Assembly: GCA_005798925.1 (NCBI GenBank)
Contig: SYID01000174.1
Location: 1 to 22,477 of the forward strand
Length of the DNA: 22,477 bases
Direction: 5' to 3'
Source of the DNA: Verrucomicrobiota bacterium
GTDB lineage: Bacteria; Verrucomicrobiota; Verrucomicrobiia; Opitutales; UBA953
Shown: positions 7,353 through 15,600 of the stretch, piece after piece
How the letters are laid out: every line of letters starts with the position of its first letter
Numbering within the stretch: position 1 is the stretch's first letter
The notes under the pieces: generated by a model
What the model saw: the letters and a program-made list of their open reading frames with translations, nothing else
Database searches by the model: none
Told to the model about the DNA's origin: nothing
Position numbers and translations under genes: made by a program

Positions 7353-7942
7353 GTCTTCGTCCAGAAGGTGAGGGTCTTGGGAGATTCCTGTTCCTCGCCG
7401 ACTTCCTTCCAAGGGAAAACCGCCTGCAGTTCGGGACGGCGACGATAGCCTTGGCGCGTCCAGAAGGCGTCCAGCGGCCGATGGCCCGCGGGCCGGGCCG
7501 GATGATCGGCGGGTCGGTCGACCGCGCAGAAGGCCGTCGTGCGCAGGCCGAGCCGGCGGGCATGGGCTTCGCGGCGGTCGAAGAATTCTCCCCCGAGGCC
7601 GCCGCCACGGAACTCCGGCAGGACGATGCTCTCCCCGAGATACAACACGTCATCGGTCGGCACCCCGGCGCGCTCGAACGGGCCGCGGAACCCTTCGCTC
7701 TCGTCGGCCAGCGGCATGCAGGTCGTCGCCCCGACCGTGCGGCCGGAGGCGTCGCGGGCGAAGACGACCAGGCTGCGCGGGCAGTCGAGGTAGCCGCGTA
7801 GGTATTCCCGCTCATAGGCGAGATCGCCTTCATAGAGGTAGGGGAACTCGCGGAAGACGGCGATGCGCAGTCCGCCCAAGGTGTCGATCCAAGGCTCCAG
7901 TTCGGGTCCGCGGACTTCGATGAGCTGGAACACAGACGACAT
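7340..7942 (-). CDS. GNAT family N-acetyltransferase
   Basis: A 200-residue acyl-CoA-dependent transferase. Motif A is YLGESIVLPEFRGGGLGGEF (about 106-125), with the R-G-x-G-x-G type loop that binds the CoA pyrophosphate. LVVFARDASGRTVGATTCMP (about 58-77) gives the preceding strands, and FWTRQGY is the usual motif B end. The C-terminal ESPKTLTFWTKTW is typical of a GNAT subgroup that I recall next to carbon-nitrogen hydrolase genes. The acceptor is unknown. The ATG at 7942 is eight bases from the RluA-type stop, and the 3' end overlaps the nitrilase start by 13 bases, so it sits in the middle of a polycistronic message. Confidence 0.9.
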   Translation of the reverse strand: MSSVFQLIEVRGPELEPWIDTLGGLRIAVFREFPYLYEGDLAYEREYLRGYLDCPRSLVVFARDASGRTVGATTCMPLADESEGFRGPFERAGVPTDDVLYLGESIVLPEFRGGGLGGEFFDRREAHARRLGLRTTAFCAVDRPADHPARPAGHRPLDAFWTRQGYRRRPELQAVFPWKEVGEEQESPKTLTFWTKTWTA

Positions 7943-7950
7943 GACGGGGC

Positions 7951-8802
7951 TCAGAGCCGGATGCGGAGACGGGGCGAGATCGGCGTGCCGGCGTCGCGAC
8001 GCGGCGTCTTCGGCCCCTTGCCGGGGGTCTCGTCATCATCGGCGGCCAGGGCCTCCGTGAATTCCTCGGGCATCGGCGCGACGGCCTTGAACTCGACCTT
8101 CGCGCCCTGCCAGTCGAAAGAAAGCTGCGTGGACTCGGCGTGCAGGAAGAGCCGCTTGAAGCCGCGGGCCGTGCCGACGGCCTTGTTGAACTCGAAATCG
8201 CCGTAGGTGCGGTCGCCGAGGATCGGATGGCCGTGCGCGGCGGTCTGGACGCGCAGCTGGTGCGTGCGGCCCGTGCGCGGCTCGAGCTTGATCAAGGAAA
8301 GGGGCAGCGTGCCGCCGGCGGCGCGTTGCCACTGGTAGACCGTCACGGCCGGGGCGCCCGTGCCCGTCTCGGAACGCACGCCGCCGCCGGGGCCCTTCGA
8401 CTTGGCCATCTGGTCCTGCCAGGTACCGCGGAGGGTACGGAGGCCGCGTCCGCGGATCAGCGCGGCGTACTGCTTCGAGACCTGGGAACGGGCGAACATC
8501 TTGCGCACGATGTCGGCCACGCCGGGATCGAGCGAAAGGAGCAGCACGCCGCTGGTCGGCGAATCGAGCCGGTTGAGCAGGTAGACGCGGCGGATGCCGC
8601 CTTGGCCATCGCGGACATGGAAGGCTTCCTCTTCGTGGGAGTAATTGCCTGCGATCAGGATCGTGCCCTTCTCCGCGACCTCGCCGGGATTGGGATGCGA
8701 GAGGATGCCGTCGGGTTTCTCGGCCGCGATGAGCCCGCAGGCGTGCGTCGTGACCACGCGCACGCCGCGTCCGAAAGGAATCCAATCCGTGGCGAGGGTC
8801 AT
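7951..8802 (-). CDS. RluA-family pseudouridine synthase
   Basis: A 283-residue RNA-modifying enzyme that isomerises uridine to pseudouridine in rRNA or tRNA. The catalytic Asp is Asp80 in YLLNRLDSPTSGVLLL, the RluA-type H-R-L-D motif with Asn in place of the usual His. LEPRTGRTHQLRVQTAAHGH and PILGDRTYG are the other family hallmarks. No S4 domain is visible at the N-terminus. The C-terminus is a charged tail (about residues 250-283) rich in Asp, Lys and Arg. The ATG at 8802 overlaps the stop of the TonB-like gene by one base (TGATG), which favours this start over the long open extension upstream to 9048. The target position in RNA cannot be inferred. Confidence 0.92.
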   Translation of the reverse strand: MTLATDWIPFGRGVRVVTTHACGLIAAEKPDGILSHPNPGEVAEKGTILIAGNYSHEEEAFHVRDGQGGIRRVYLLNRLDSPTSGVLLLSLDPGVADIVRKMFARSQVSKQYAALIRGRGLRTLRGTWQDQMAKSKGPGGGVRSETGTGAPAVTVYQWQRAAGGTLPLSLIKLEPRTGRTHQLRVQTAAHGHPILGDRTYGDFEFNKAVGTARGFKRLFLHAESTQLSFDWQGAKVEFKAVAPMPEEFTEALAADDDETPGKGPKTPRRDAGTPISPRLRIRL

Positions 8803-9716
8803 CAGTGGTAGAAGAAGTTGATGGTGACGATGTCGCTCTCCCCGTAAAGCGCCACCATATCCGCGCGCCAGACATCGTAAGGCGCCGGCGCCATCACGGC
8901 GTCCTTGCAGGCGAGAGACATCACCCGGGAGACGTCGTTGCTGAGGATGGCGGCGTCGGTCACGGTCCCGTCGCGGTGCAGACGGAAGCGCACGACGACG
9001 CGGCCGCGGCTCATGCCTTCGAAACGCGAACGCTCGATGATGCTCCACCAGCTGGACTGGATCGCCTCGAGCATCCGCTGGGTGTAATCGCCGTACTGGC
9101 TGAAGCGGGCGTCGATCGCCAAAGCGCCGGCGCGGTTGACGCCGACGGCGTTGCGCAGAAGCAGCCCGGCCGTGCCCGATGGCAACGAGGCCCGCGGACG
9201 TTCCGGGTCGGCGGGTTTCGGCGCGGCCGCCGGCGCAGGCTTGGGCGGAGGCGCCAGGCGGCCTGAGCCCGGGGCAGGAGGCTTCACCGGCTCAGCCATG
9301 GCCACGGTGGCCGTGGCCTCGGGACGGGGTTGGGCCTCGGATTGGTCGATGGACCGGGGCCTGCCCTGCGCCAGACGGATCTCGGGCGAAGTCCCGGCGG
9401 ACTTCGGCAAGGCGGAAGGCGTCATGGCCTGCTCAGGGACCGGCTGGGCGGCGGTCTGGTTGCGCGCCGAAGTGAACGGCGCGGCCTTCGGGACGGCCTG
9501 GTTGGCGCGCGGGTTCGTCTCGGCGAAACGCAGCTTCTCCGGCAGGCGGGCTTCGTCGATCTTCACCGGGGCCGTCAGGATCTCGACCGGGCGCAGGACC
9601 ACGGCCGCGCGCCGGAAGCTGTCCGGCAGCATCAAGAACAACAGGACATGCAGGCCGACGGAGGCCGCGAACGCGAGGAGCGCGGAACGGAAGTCGATGG
9701 GATCATCGGGACGCAC
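8802..9716 (-). CDS. TonB/TolA-like energy-transducing protein
   Basis: A 304-residue predicted periplasm-spanning protein. It starts at GTG (9716); no in-frame ATG exists before the membrane anchor. One transmembrane segment spans about residues 12-31 (LLAFAASVGLHVLLFLMLP). A long Pro/Ala-rich linker follows (about 75-185). The C-terminal domain (about 210-304), with MLEAIQSSWWSIIERSRF, then VVVRFRLHRDGTVTDAAILS, fits the TonB C-terminal fold. This architecture couples the inner membrane motor to outer-membrane receptors. No ExbB/ExbD genes are in the window. It is the first gene of the run that continues with the pseudouridine synthase. TolA-like function is the alternative. Confidence 0.85.
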   Translation of the reverse strand: MRPDDPIDFRSALLAFAASVGLHVLLFLMLPDSFRRAAVVLRPVEILTAPVKIDEARLPEKLRFAETNPRANQAVPKAAPFTSARNQTAAQPVPEQAMTPSALPKSAGTSPEIRLAQGRPRSIDQSEAQPRPEATATVAMAEPVKPPAPGSGRLAPPPKPAPAAAPKPADPERPRASLPSGTAGLLLRNAVGVNRAGALAIDARFSQYGDYTQRMLEAIQSSWWSIIERSRFEGMSRGRVVVRFRLHRDGTVTDAAILSNDVSRVMSLACKDAVMAPAPYDVWRADMVALYGESDIVTINFFYH

Positions 9717-9732
9717 GCCTCGAAGTTAGGGG

Positions 9733-9764
9733 AGCCCCGCCCGACTTCAAGCGTAGGCGGGGTT
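9733..9764 (-). terminator. Hairpin after the secreted unknown gene
   Basis: CCCCGCC (9735-9741) pairs with GGCGGGG (9756-9762), extended by a G-U and an A-T pair, with a 14-base loop. It lies directly downstream of the TAA at 9767 on the minus strand. No T-tract follows on that strand, so it may be a Rho-assisted or RNA-protecting stem rather than a classic intrinsic terminator. Confidence 0.4.
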
Positions 9765-9766
9765 GA

Positions 9767-10675
9767 TTATCGGGCGGCGAACTCCTGCGTGAGGGCCGCC
9801 AAGGTCCGCCGGCAGTCCTCGCGCGTGCCGATGACCACGTAGAGCTGGTAGGCATGATGGGTATGCATCGGCGAGTCCGGCCGGGTCCGGATCACGCAGT
9901 TCCACTTCACGACCTGCTCATGCTCGAACTTGAACCGCCCGTAGCCCGGGGCGGGATTAAGCGAGGAAGATCTCGTCGTCGTGAAGACCCCCATGGCATG
10001 CGAGCCGGAGGGGGTCGAAAGGACCACCGGATCGGGTTGCTCGCCGTTCTGGCGCGGCAAGGGGACGAGGGTCGCCGTCTTAGCGTCAAAGCGGAGTTCC
10101 TCACTGAAAGCGGAAGGCATGTAGCCCGTCAGGGCCTCGACCTGCAGATACTGGTGCGGACGATCGTTCGGAACCGAGAATTGGACAAAGTAATCGAGCA
10201 CATGATCCATGCCTGGCCGGCCGATACGCACCACCTTGGTGTGGACAAAATCCGACAGCGACTTGGTGTTCTGCGCGACATGTCCGTGGGATGACATGCC
10301 AGGCGCGAGCCAGAAAGCCATCCGCGTGCGCGTCCTTAACGCCCCGTCGTGAACGGAGAGCGCCTCGAGGCGGCTTGTCGACTTCGGGCCGAGCGCGTCG
10401 ACGACCGACCCGGCTTCGGTCGGATTGTAGCACTCGACATGAAAGACGCCGTTGACGTCGGCGCTGATCGCCGACTGCAGCTGGCGGCCATGGTCATGCG
10501 AATCGATGAATTCGACACCGTCCCACTTCACCGAATCGATGGCGCCGGCGAGGCGGCTCGTCGTGCGGATGACGAGCGGCTTGCCGCCGATGACTCCCCT
10601 CAGTTCGGCGTCGCCACTGACGGCGGGCGTCTGCGCACCGACCGTCGCGGCTAACAGAAGCAGCCAGGCTTTCAT
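9767..10675 (-). CDS. Secreted protein of unknown function, possibly mutarotase-like fold
   Basis: A 302-residue protein with a short signal peptide (MKAWLLLLAATVGAQ). The mature part looks all-beta. Features include GVEFIDSHDHGRQLQSAIS, HVECYNPTEAGSVVD, a Thr/Arg segment LRTRTRMAFWLAPG, ALTGYMPSAFSEEL, and KWNCVIRTRPDSP near the end. I recognise no named family. The look is of a galactose-mutarotase-like sandwich, which is a guess from pattern. The ATG at 10675 overlaps the Maf stop by four bases (ATGA), which decides the start; the frame runs open further to 10888 but that part is Arg/Pro shadow sequence inside maf. A hairpin follows its stop. Confidence 0.82.
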   Translation of the reverse strand: MKAWLLLLAATVGAQTPAVSGDAELRGVIGGKPLVIRTTSRLAGAIDSVKWDGVEFIDSHDHGRQLQSAISADVNGVFHVECYNPTEAGSVVDALGPKSTSRLEALSVHDGALRTRTRMAFWLAPGMSSHGHVAQNTKSLSDFVHTKVVRIGRPGMDHVLDYFVQFSVPNDRPHQYLQVEALTGYMPSAFSEELRFDAKTATLVPLPRQNGEQPDPVVLSTPSGSHAMGVFTTTRSSSLNPAPGYGRFKFEHEQVVKWNCVIRTRPDSPMHTHHAYQLYVVIGTREDCRRTLAALTQEFAAR

Positions 10676-11265
10676 GCTTTGAGTCTCCCCAAGACGCCCA
10701 GCGCGGCAAGGCGGGTCTTCACGAATTCGACCGGCAGGCCCATGATCGTGGAGATTGGCCGCTGGTAATCGTCGATGATGAGTTCCCGGCCTTCTTGGAT
10801 GCCGTAAGCGCCGGCCTTGTCCAAGGTGTTCACCAAGCCTTGGTAGCGGGTGATGTCGTCTTCGGTGAGCGGGCGGAATCGCACCCACGCCGTGACGTCA
10901 TGCGCCTCATCGATCCCGAGCGCAGGGCAGAGCAGGCAGACGCCGGTGTGGACGGTATGCTCGCGGCCCGAAAGGCTCCGGAGCATCGCGCGGGATTCCG
11001 CGAGGTCGGCCGGCTTGTTCAAAGCGCGGTCACCGAGGGCCACCGTGGTGTCCGAACCGAGCACCAAGGCCTCCGGATGCAGCCGGGATACCGCCGCGGC
11101 CTTCAGGCGGGAGTTGTGCAGCACCATGTGCGCAGGGTCCGCGGCCGGATCCTCGTGCTCCGTCACCGCCGCCACGACGACGCGATGCGGCAGGCCCGCA
11201 TCGCGAAGGAGCTCGGTGCGACGCGGCGAAGCGGAGGCGAGGATGAACGACAGGGGCGACGGCAC
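10672..11265 (-). CDS. maf: Maf family nucleotide pyrophosphatase
   Basis: A 197-residue cytoplasmic enzyme of the Maf/Ham1-like fold that hydrolyses nucleoside triphosphates, often modified or non-canonical ones, to monophosphate and pyrophosphate. Signatures are FILASASPRRTELL (8-21), VLGSDTTVALGDRALNKPAD (about 68-87), NTLDKAGAYGIQE (about 146-158) and PISTIMGLPVEFV. The start is GTG at 11265, just before the conserved first strand. Substrate class (dTTP/UTP, as in YhdE, or m7GTP, as in YceF) cannot be fixed by eye. Its stop overlaps the start of the secreted unknown gene, an odd pairing of a cytosolic housekeeping enzyme with an exported protein. Confidence 0.93.
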   Translation of the reverse strand: MPSPLSFILASASPRRTELLRDAGLPHRVVVAAVTEHEDPAADPAHMVLHNSRLKAAAVSRLHPEALVLGSDTTVALGDRALNKPADLAESRAMLRSLSGREHTVHTGVCLLCPALGIDEAHDVTAWVRFRPLTEDDITRYQGLVNTLDKAGAYGIQEGRELIIDDYQRPISTIMGLPVEFVKTRLAALGVLGRLKA

Positions 11266-11382
11266 CCGGACAATGGAGCGAATTAACCCACATAAGACAA
11301 CCGCAACAGCCCGACCCCGCTTTCCTTCATTTACTCCTTTCCACCTCTGATTACCAATACCCTATACCACCCCTTTCATTCC

Positions 11383-11398
11383 CGGTGGCAGGTGGCGG
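11383..11398 (+). repeat. Dispersed intergenic word, copy 1
   Basis: CGGTGGCAGGTGGCGG lies in the 246-base spacer between maf and the pectate lyase gene. GGTGGCAGGTGGCGG recurs exactly at 17626-17640 in another spacer 6 kb away. GGTGGCGG appears once more just downstream here (11404-11411). The rest of this spacer (11266-11511) is lower in GC and pyrimidine-rich than the coding DNA; no gene is seen in it. Confidence 0.55.
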
Positions 11399-11474
11399 CC
11401 CTAGGTGGCGGATGCGGGCGTTTTAATCTTTTCCTCTTACTTTGCCATCCGTCAACCGCTGACACCCTCGAAAA

Positions 11475-11502
11475 CCCCTACCCCTACCCCCGCCCCCGCC
11501 CC
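11475..11502 (-). promoter_or_regulatory. G-quadruplex-capable tract upstream of the pectate lyase
   Basis: Five C-runs of four or five bases, separated by TA or G, lie on the plus strand from 11475 to 11502, so the minus strand has five G-runs that satisfy the G-quadruplex pattern. The tract ends nine bases before the chosen ATG at 11512, in the place of the ribosome binding site. On the mRNA it is C-rich and has no Shine-Dalgarno sequence, so initiation must work without one. A role in control of the lyase gene is inference. Confidence 0.45.
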
Positions 11503-11511
11503 TTCCACGCC

Positions 11512-12543
11512 ATGCGCCCCACCCTGCTCCTCCTCGCGCTCCTGGTCATGCTGCCTCGCCTCGCGGCCGACGAAAGCGCGCGACGCTATCTCGGCAAACC
11601 GGACGCCTGGTTCGCCTCCGCCGAAGCCAAGAAAGTCGCCGACATCATCCTGACCTATCAGGCCGACGCCGGGGGCTGGCCGAAGAACACCGACACGATC
11701 AGCAAACCTTATGACGGCGACCGGACCAAGCTCCAGCCGACCTTCGACAACAAGGGCACCGTCGACGAGCTCCGCTTCATGGCGCGCATGACCAACGCGA
11801 CCCAGGCGGAAGCCTATCGCCGGTCCTTCGACCGCGGCCTGGCCTACGTGCTCAAGGCGCAATACCCGAACGGCGGCTGGCCGCAGTTCTTCCCCCTGCG
11901 CCAAGGCTACTTCGACCGCATCACCTTCAACGACGGCGCCATGGTCCGTGTCTTGGAATTCGTCCGCGAGGTCGGCCGGGATGACCGCTACGGCTACGTC
12001 GACGCCACGACGCGCGAGTCCTGCCGCCAAGCCTTCGACCGCGGCATCGCGTGCATCTTGCAATGTCAGATCGTCGTCGACGGCCAGCCGACCGTCTGGT
12101 GCGCCCAGCACGATGAGCGCACCTTCGCGCCGGCCAAGGCCCGTTCCTACGAACTCCCTTCCTTCAGCGGCAGCGAATCCGTCGGCATCGTCCGCATGCT
12201 CATGAGCCTCGAAAACCCGTCGGCTGAAATCCGTGCTTCGATCGAAGGCGCCGTCGCCTGGTTCGAAGCCCATCGCATCAAAGGCCAGCGTCTGGAGACC
12301 ACCAAGACACTGCTCGGCGGCAAGGACCTGGTAATGATGCCGGACGCGACCGCCCCCGACCTGTGGGCACGGTTCTACGACCTCAAGACCGGCACCCCTT
12401 ACGTCTGCGACCGCGACGGCGTCCCGAAGCCGCGCCTAGCCGACATCGGACACGAGCGCCGCAACGGCTACAGCTGGTTCGGCGAATATGCCCGAGACTT
12501 GCTGGCCAAGGACTATCCGGCTTGGAAAAAGAAGGCGAAGTGA
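11512..12543 (+). CDS. Secreted pectate lyase, polysaccharide lyase family 10
   Basis: A 343-residue exported enzyme that cleaves polygalacturonate by beta-elimination. A signal peptide covers about residues 1-19 (TLLLLALLVMLPRLAAD). PL10 motifs in order are GGWPKNTD (54-61), PTFDNKGTVDELRFMARM (76-93), YPNGGWPQFFPL (118-129), ITFNDGAMVRVLEFV (137-151), TVWCAQHDE (194-202), SYELPSFSGSESVGIVRML (212-230) and ARFYDLKTGTPYVCDRDG. Several Asp and Arg of these motifs belong to the calcium site and active centre in the family. The ATG at 11512 opens on a good signal peptide; the 40 residues encoded upstream (from 11392) are repeat-derived. The length is that of the catalytic domain alone. It lies 83 bases before the PSD1 gene on the same strand. 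Confidence 0.93.
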   Translation: MRPTLLLLALLVMLPRLAADESARRYLGKPDAWFASAEAKKVADIILTYQADAGGWPKNTDTISKPYDGDRTKLQPTFDNKGTVDELRFMARMTNATQAEAYRRSFDRGLAYVLKAQYPNGGWPQFFPLRQGYFDRITFNDGAMVRVLEFVREVGRDDRYGYVDATTRESCRQAFDRGIACILQCQIVVDGQPTVWCAQHDERTFAPAKARSYELPSFSGSESVGIVRMLMSLENPSAEIRASIEGAVAWFEAHRIKGQRLETTKTLLGGKDLVMMPDATAPDLWARFYDLKTGTPYVCDRDGVPKPRLADIGHERRNGYSWFGEYARDLLAKDYPAWKKKAK

Positions 12544-12626
12544 CGTCCATTGCCGCCTTCCAGAGGGGAACATTCGGCCACGACTTGCAGTCCCAATCAT
12601 AAGCACTCATAAAGAGGGCTCCCCCG

Positions 12627-15600
12627 ATGTCTTTGAGACTGCTCAACCTGTCTGCCTGCCTGCTGGCCTCGTCTGGCGTCGCCCTCTCGGCCGCTTCGGA
12701 CGACTTGGCGGAGAAGGCCGTGGCCCTCTTGGACGAGCGTTGCTTCAAGTGCCACAGCCACTCCGCCGGCAAGAACAAGGGCGGCCTGGTCATGGACAGT
12801 CTCGCAGGCCTGACCACCGGCGGCGACGCCGGCGCGGCCCTCGTCCCGGGCGACCCGGAAGACAGCCTCTTCCTCAAGAACATCCTATCGACCGATCCCG
12901 ACGTGATGATGCCCCCGAAGGGCGACCGTCTCACGAAGGAAGAGATCTCGCTCCTCCAGGCTTGGGTGAAGTCCGGTGCGGCCTGGCCGAAGAGCCGCAC
13001 CAAGGCGCCCGTCGCCGGCCGCTACCTGCCGGGCACCATCGGCGCGAAGGAGAAAGCCTGGTGGGCCTATCAGCCCGTCAAGCGTCCCGCCCTCCCCGCC
13101 GGCGACGCCCCGCATCCGGTCGACCGTTTCATCGACGCCCGCCTCGCCCAGGAAGGCCTCACTCCCTCCGGCGAAGCCGAGCGCGCCGTGCTCATCCGTC
13201 GCGTCAGCTTCGACCTGACCGGCCTTCCGCCCAAGCCCGAAGAGGTCGCCGCGTTTGTCCAGGACCGGGACCCTACGGCCTACGCCAAGCTTGTCGACCG
13301 CCTGCTCGCCTCCCCTGCCTATGGTCAGCGCATGGCCCGCGCCTGGCTCGACCTCGTGCGCTACGCCGACAGCGACGGCTTCCGCATCGACGACTTCCGT
13401 CCCACCGCCTGGCGCTACCGTGACTACGTCATCAAGGCCTATAACGACAACAAACCCTACGACCGCTTCGTGCAGGAGCAGATCGCCGGCGACGAACTCT
13501 TCCCCGGCGACCCCGACGCGCTCACGGCCCTCGGCTACCTCCGCCACTGGATCTACGAATACAACAACCGCGACGCCCGCGGCCAGTGGGAGAACATCCT
13601 GAACGACATCACCGACACGACCGGCGACGTGTTCCTCGGAGCCGGCATGCAGTGCGCCCGCTGCCACGACCATAAGTTCGACCCGATCCTGCAGCGCGAC
13701 TACTACGCGCTCCGCAGCTTCTTCAACAACACCGTACCGGTCGAGGACCGCGCCGCCTGGACCGAAGCGCAGGCCGCCGAACACGCCCGTCAGCTGGCCA
13801 AGTGGGAAGCGGAGACCAAGGCCATCCGCGACGAGATCGCCGCCCTCGAGAAGAAGTACCGCGACAACGCGACCAAGAAGGCCGTCGAGATGTTCCCGGA
13901 CGACGTCCAAGCGATGATCAACAAGCCGCAAGCCGAGCGCACGCCCTACGAACAGCAGGTCGCCGCCCTCGCCTGGCGTCAGGTCGACTACGAGTACGCC
14001 CGTCTCGACCGCTCCATCAAGGGTGAGACGAGCGTCAAGCACGCCGACTTGAAGCGTAAGCTCGCCGAACACGACAAGCTCAAGCCGGCCGATCCGCCCT
14101 ACGTCCTGGCCGTCCGCGAGACCGGTGCCCAAGGCCTCGACGCCATCATCCCGAAGAAGAACACCGTCGTCCCGCCCGCCTTCCTCACCGTCCTCGGCAC
14201 GCAATACCCCGCCCCGCCCGCGTCCATCACGCCCGTGGCTGACGGCAGCTCCACCGGCCGCCGCGCCACGCTCGCCCGCTGGCTGACCGACAAGTCCAAC
14301 CCCTTCACCGCCCGCCTGGCGATGAACCGGCTCTGGCAGCTCTGCTTCCGTCGCGGCCTCACGCCTTACGCCAGCGACTTCGGCAACCTCGGCGAACCGC
14401 CCTCCCACCCCGAGCTCCTTGACTGGCTCGCCGATGAGTTCATGGCCAAAGACTGGGATCAGAAGGCGATGACGCGCCTGCTCGTCACCAGCGCCGCCTA
14501 CCGCCGCTCAAGCCAGCATGCCGACGTCGCCCGCGGCCAGCTCAAAGACCCGCAGAACACCCTCCTCTGGCGCTTCCAACCCCAGCGCCTCGAAGCCGAG
14601 CAGATCCGCGACGCGCTGTACGCCGCCTGCGGCGACCTGAAGGCCGACAAGCAGGAAGGACCCAGCGTCATCTACGGCGAACCCGTGCGCAGCATCTTCA
14701 CGCGCATCATGCGCAACAACCGCGACCCGCTCGCGGACATCTTCGACGCGCCGCAATGGTTCAGCAGCGCCTCCTCGCGCGACGTGACCACCACGCCGAT
14801 CCAGTCGCTCCTGCTGCTCAACAGCCCGTTCATGCTCAAGCGCGGCGAGACCCTCGCCCGCCGCGTGACCGCCGACGCTCCGGGCGACGAGGCCGCGCAG
14901 GTCCGGCGCCTCTACCAGCTCCTCTATGCCCGCGCGCCCACCGCCGCCGAAGCCAAGCGCGCCGCCGCCTTCCTCGACGAGGTGCGCGGCCAGCGGACTT
15001 CCGCCGTGGTCACGGCTGCGATCGCCCGCGACTTCCAGCCGGAGAAAGTCCCCTTCCGCGACGGCCAGGGCGCCCAGTTCGCCCCCGGCCACCGCCGCCC
15101 GTTCTTCGCGCCCGGCGCCAAGGAGGACGAACTCGCGGCCGGCTTCACCATCGAGGCGGTCATCGTGCCCCGCTCCATCAGCGACAGCGGCGCCGTGCGG
15201 GTGATCGCCGCGCAGACCGGCAAAGGCAAGGAGGACGGCTACTGGCAGTTCGGCGTCACGGGCCAGAAATCCCGCCGCGCCCCGAAGGTCATCGTGCTCC
15301 AGGCCTTCGGCCCTTTGTCGGGCGGGACCTTCGGCGAAGCGGTGGCCTTCTCCAACCTGCGGGTCGACCTCAACAAGCCTTACTACGTCGCCGCCTCCGT
15401 CCGCTACGCCGCGCCGGGACGCCCCGGCGAAGTCGCCTTCACGCTCAAGGATCTGTCCAATGACGACGAACCCCTGTTGCACGACACCGTGAAGCACGGC
15501 CTGACCGGCGTGAAGCCGGGCACGACGACGGCGTCCCTGCAGCTCGGCGGCAAGAACTCCGACGCCGAGGGCTCTTTCCACGGCGTCGTCGACGAGGTCC

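Noticed and set aside
6483..7448. 321-residue plus-strand frame opposite the nitrilase gene
   Set aside because: The nitrilase Glu-Lys-Cys triad on minus is decisive.
11392..11511. Extended N-terminus for the pectate lyase
   Set aside because: It translates the C-rich repeat (PYPYPRPRP) and would bury the signal peptide 40 residues inside.
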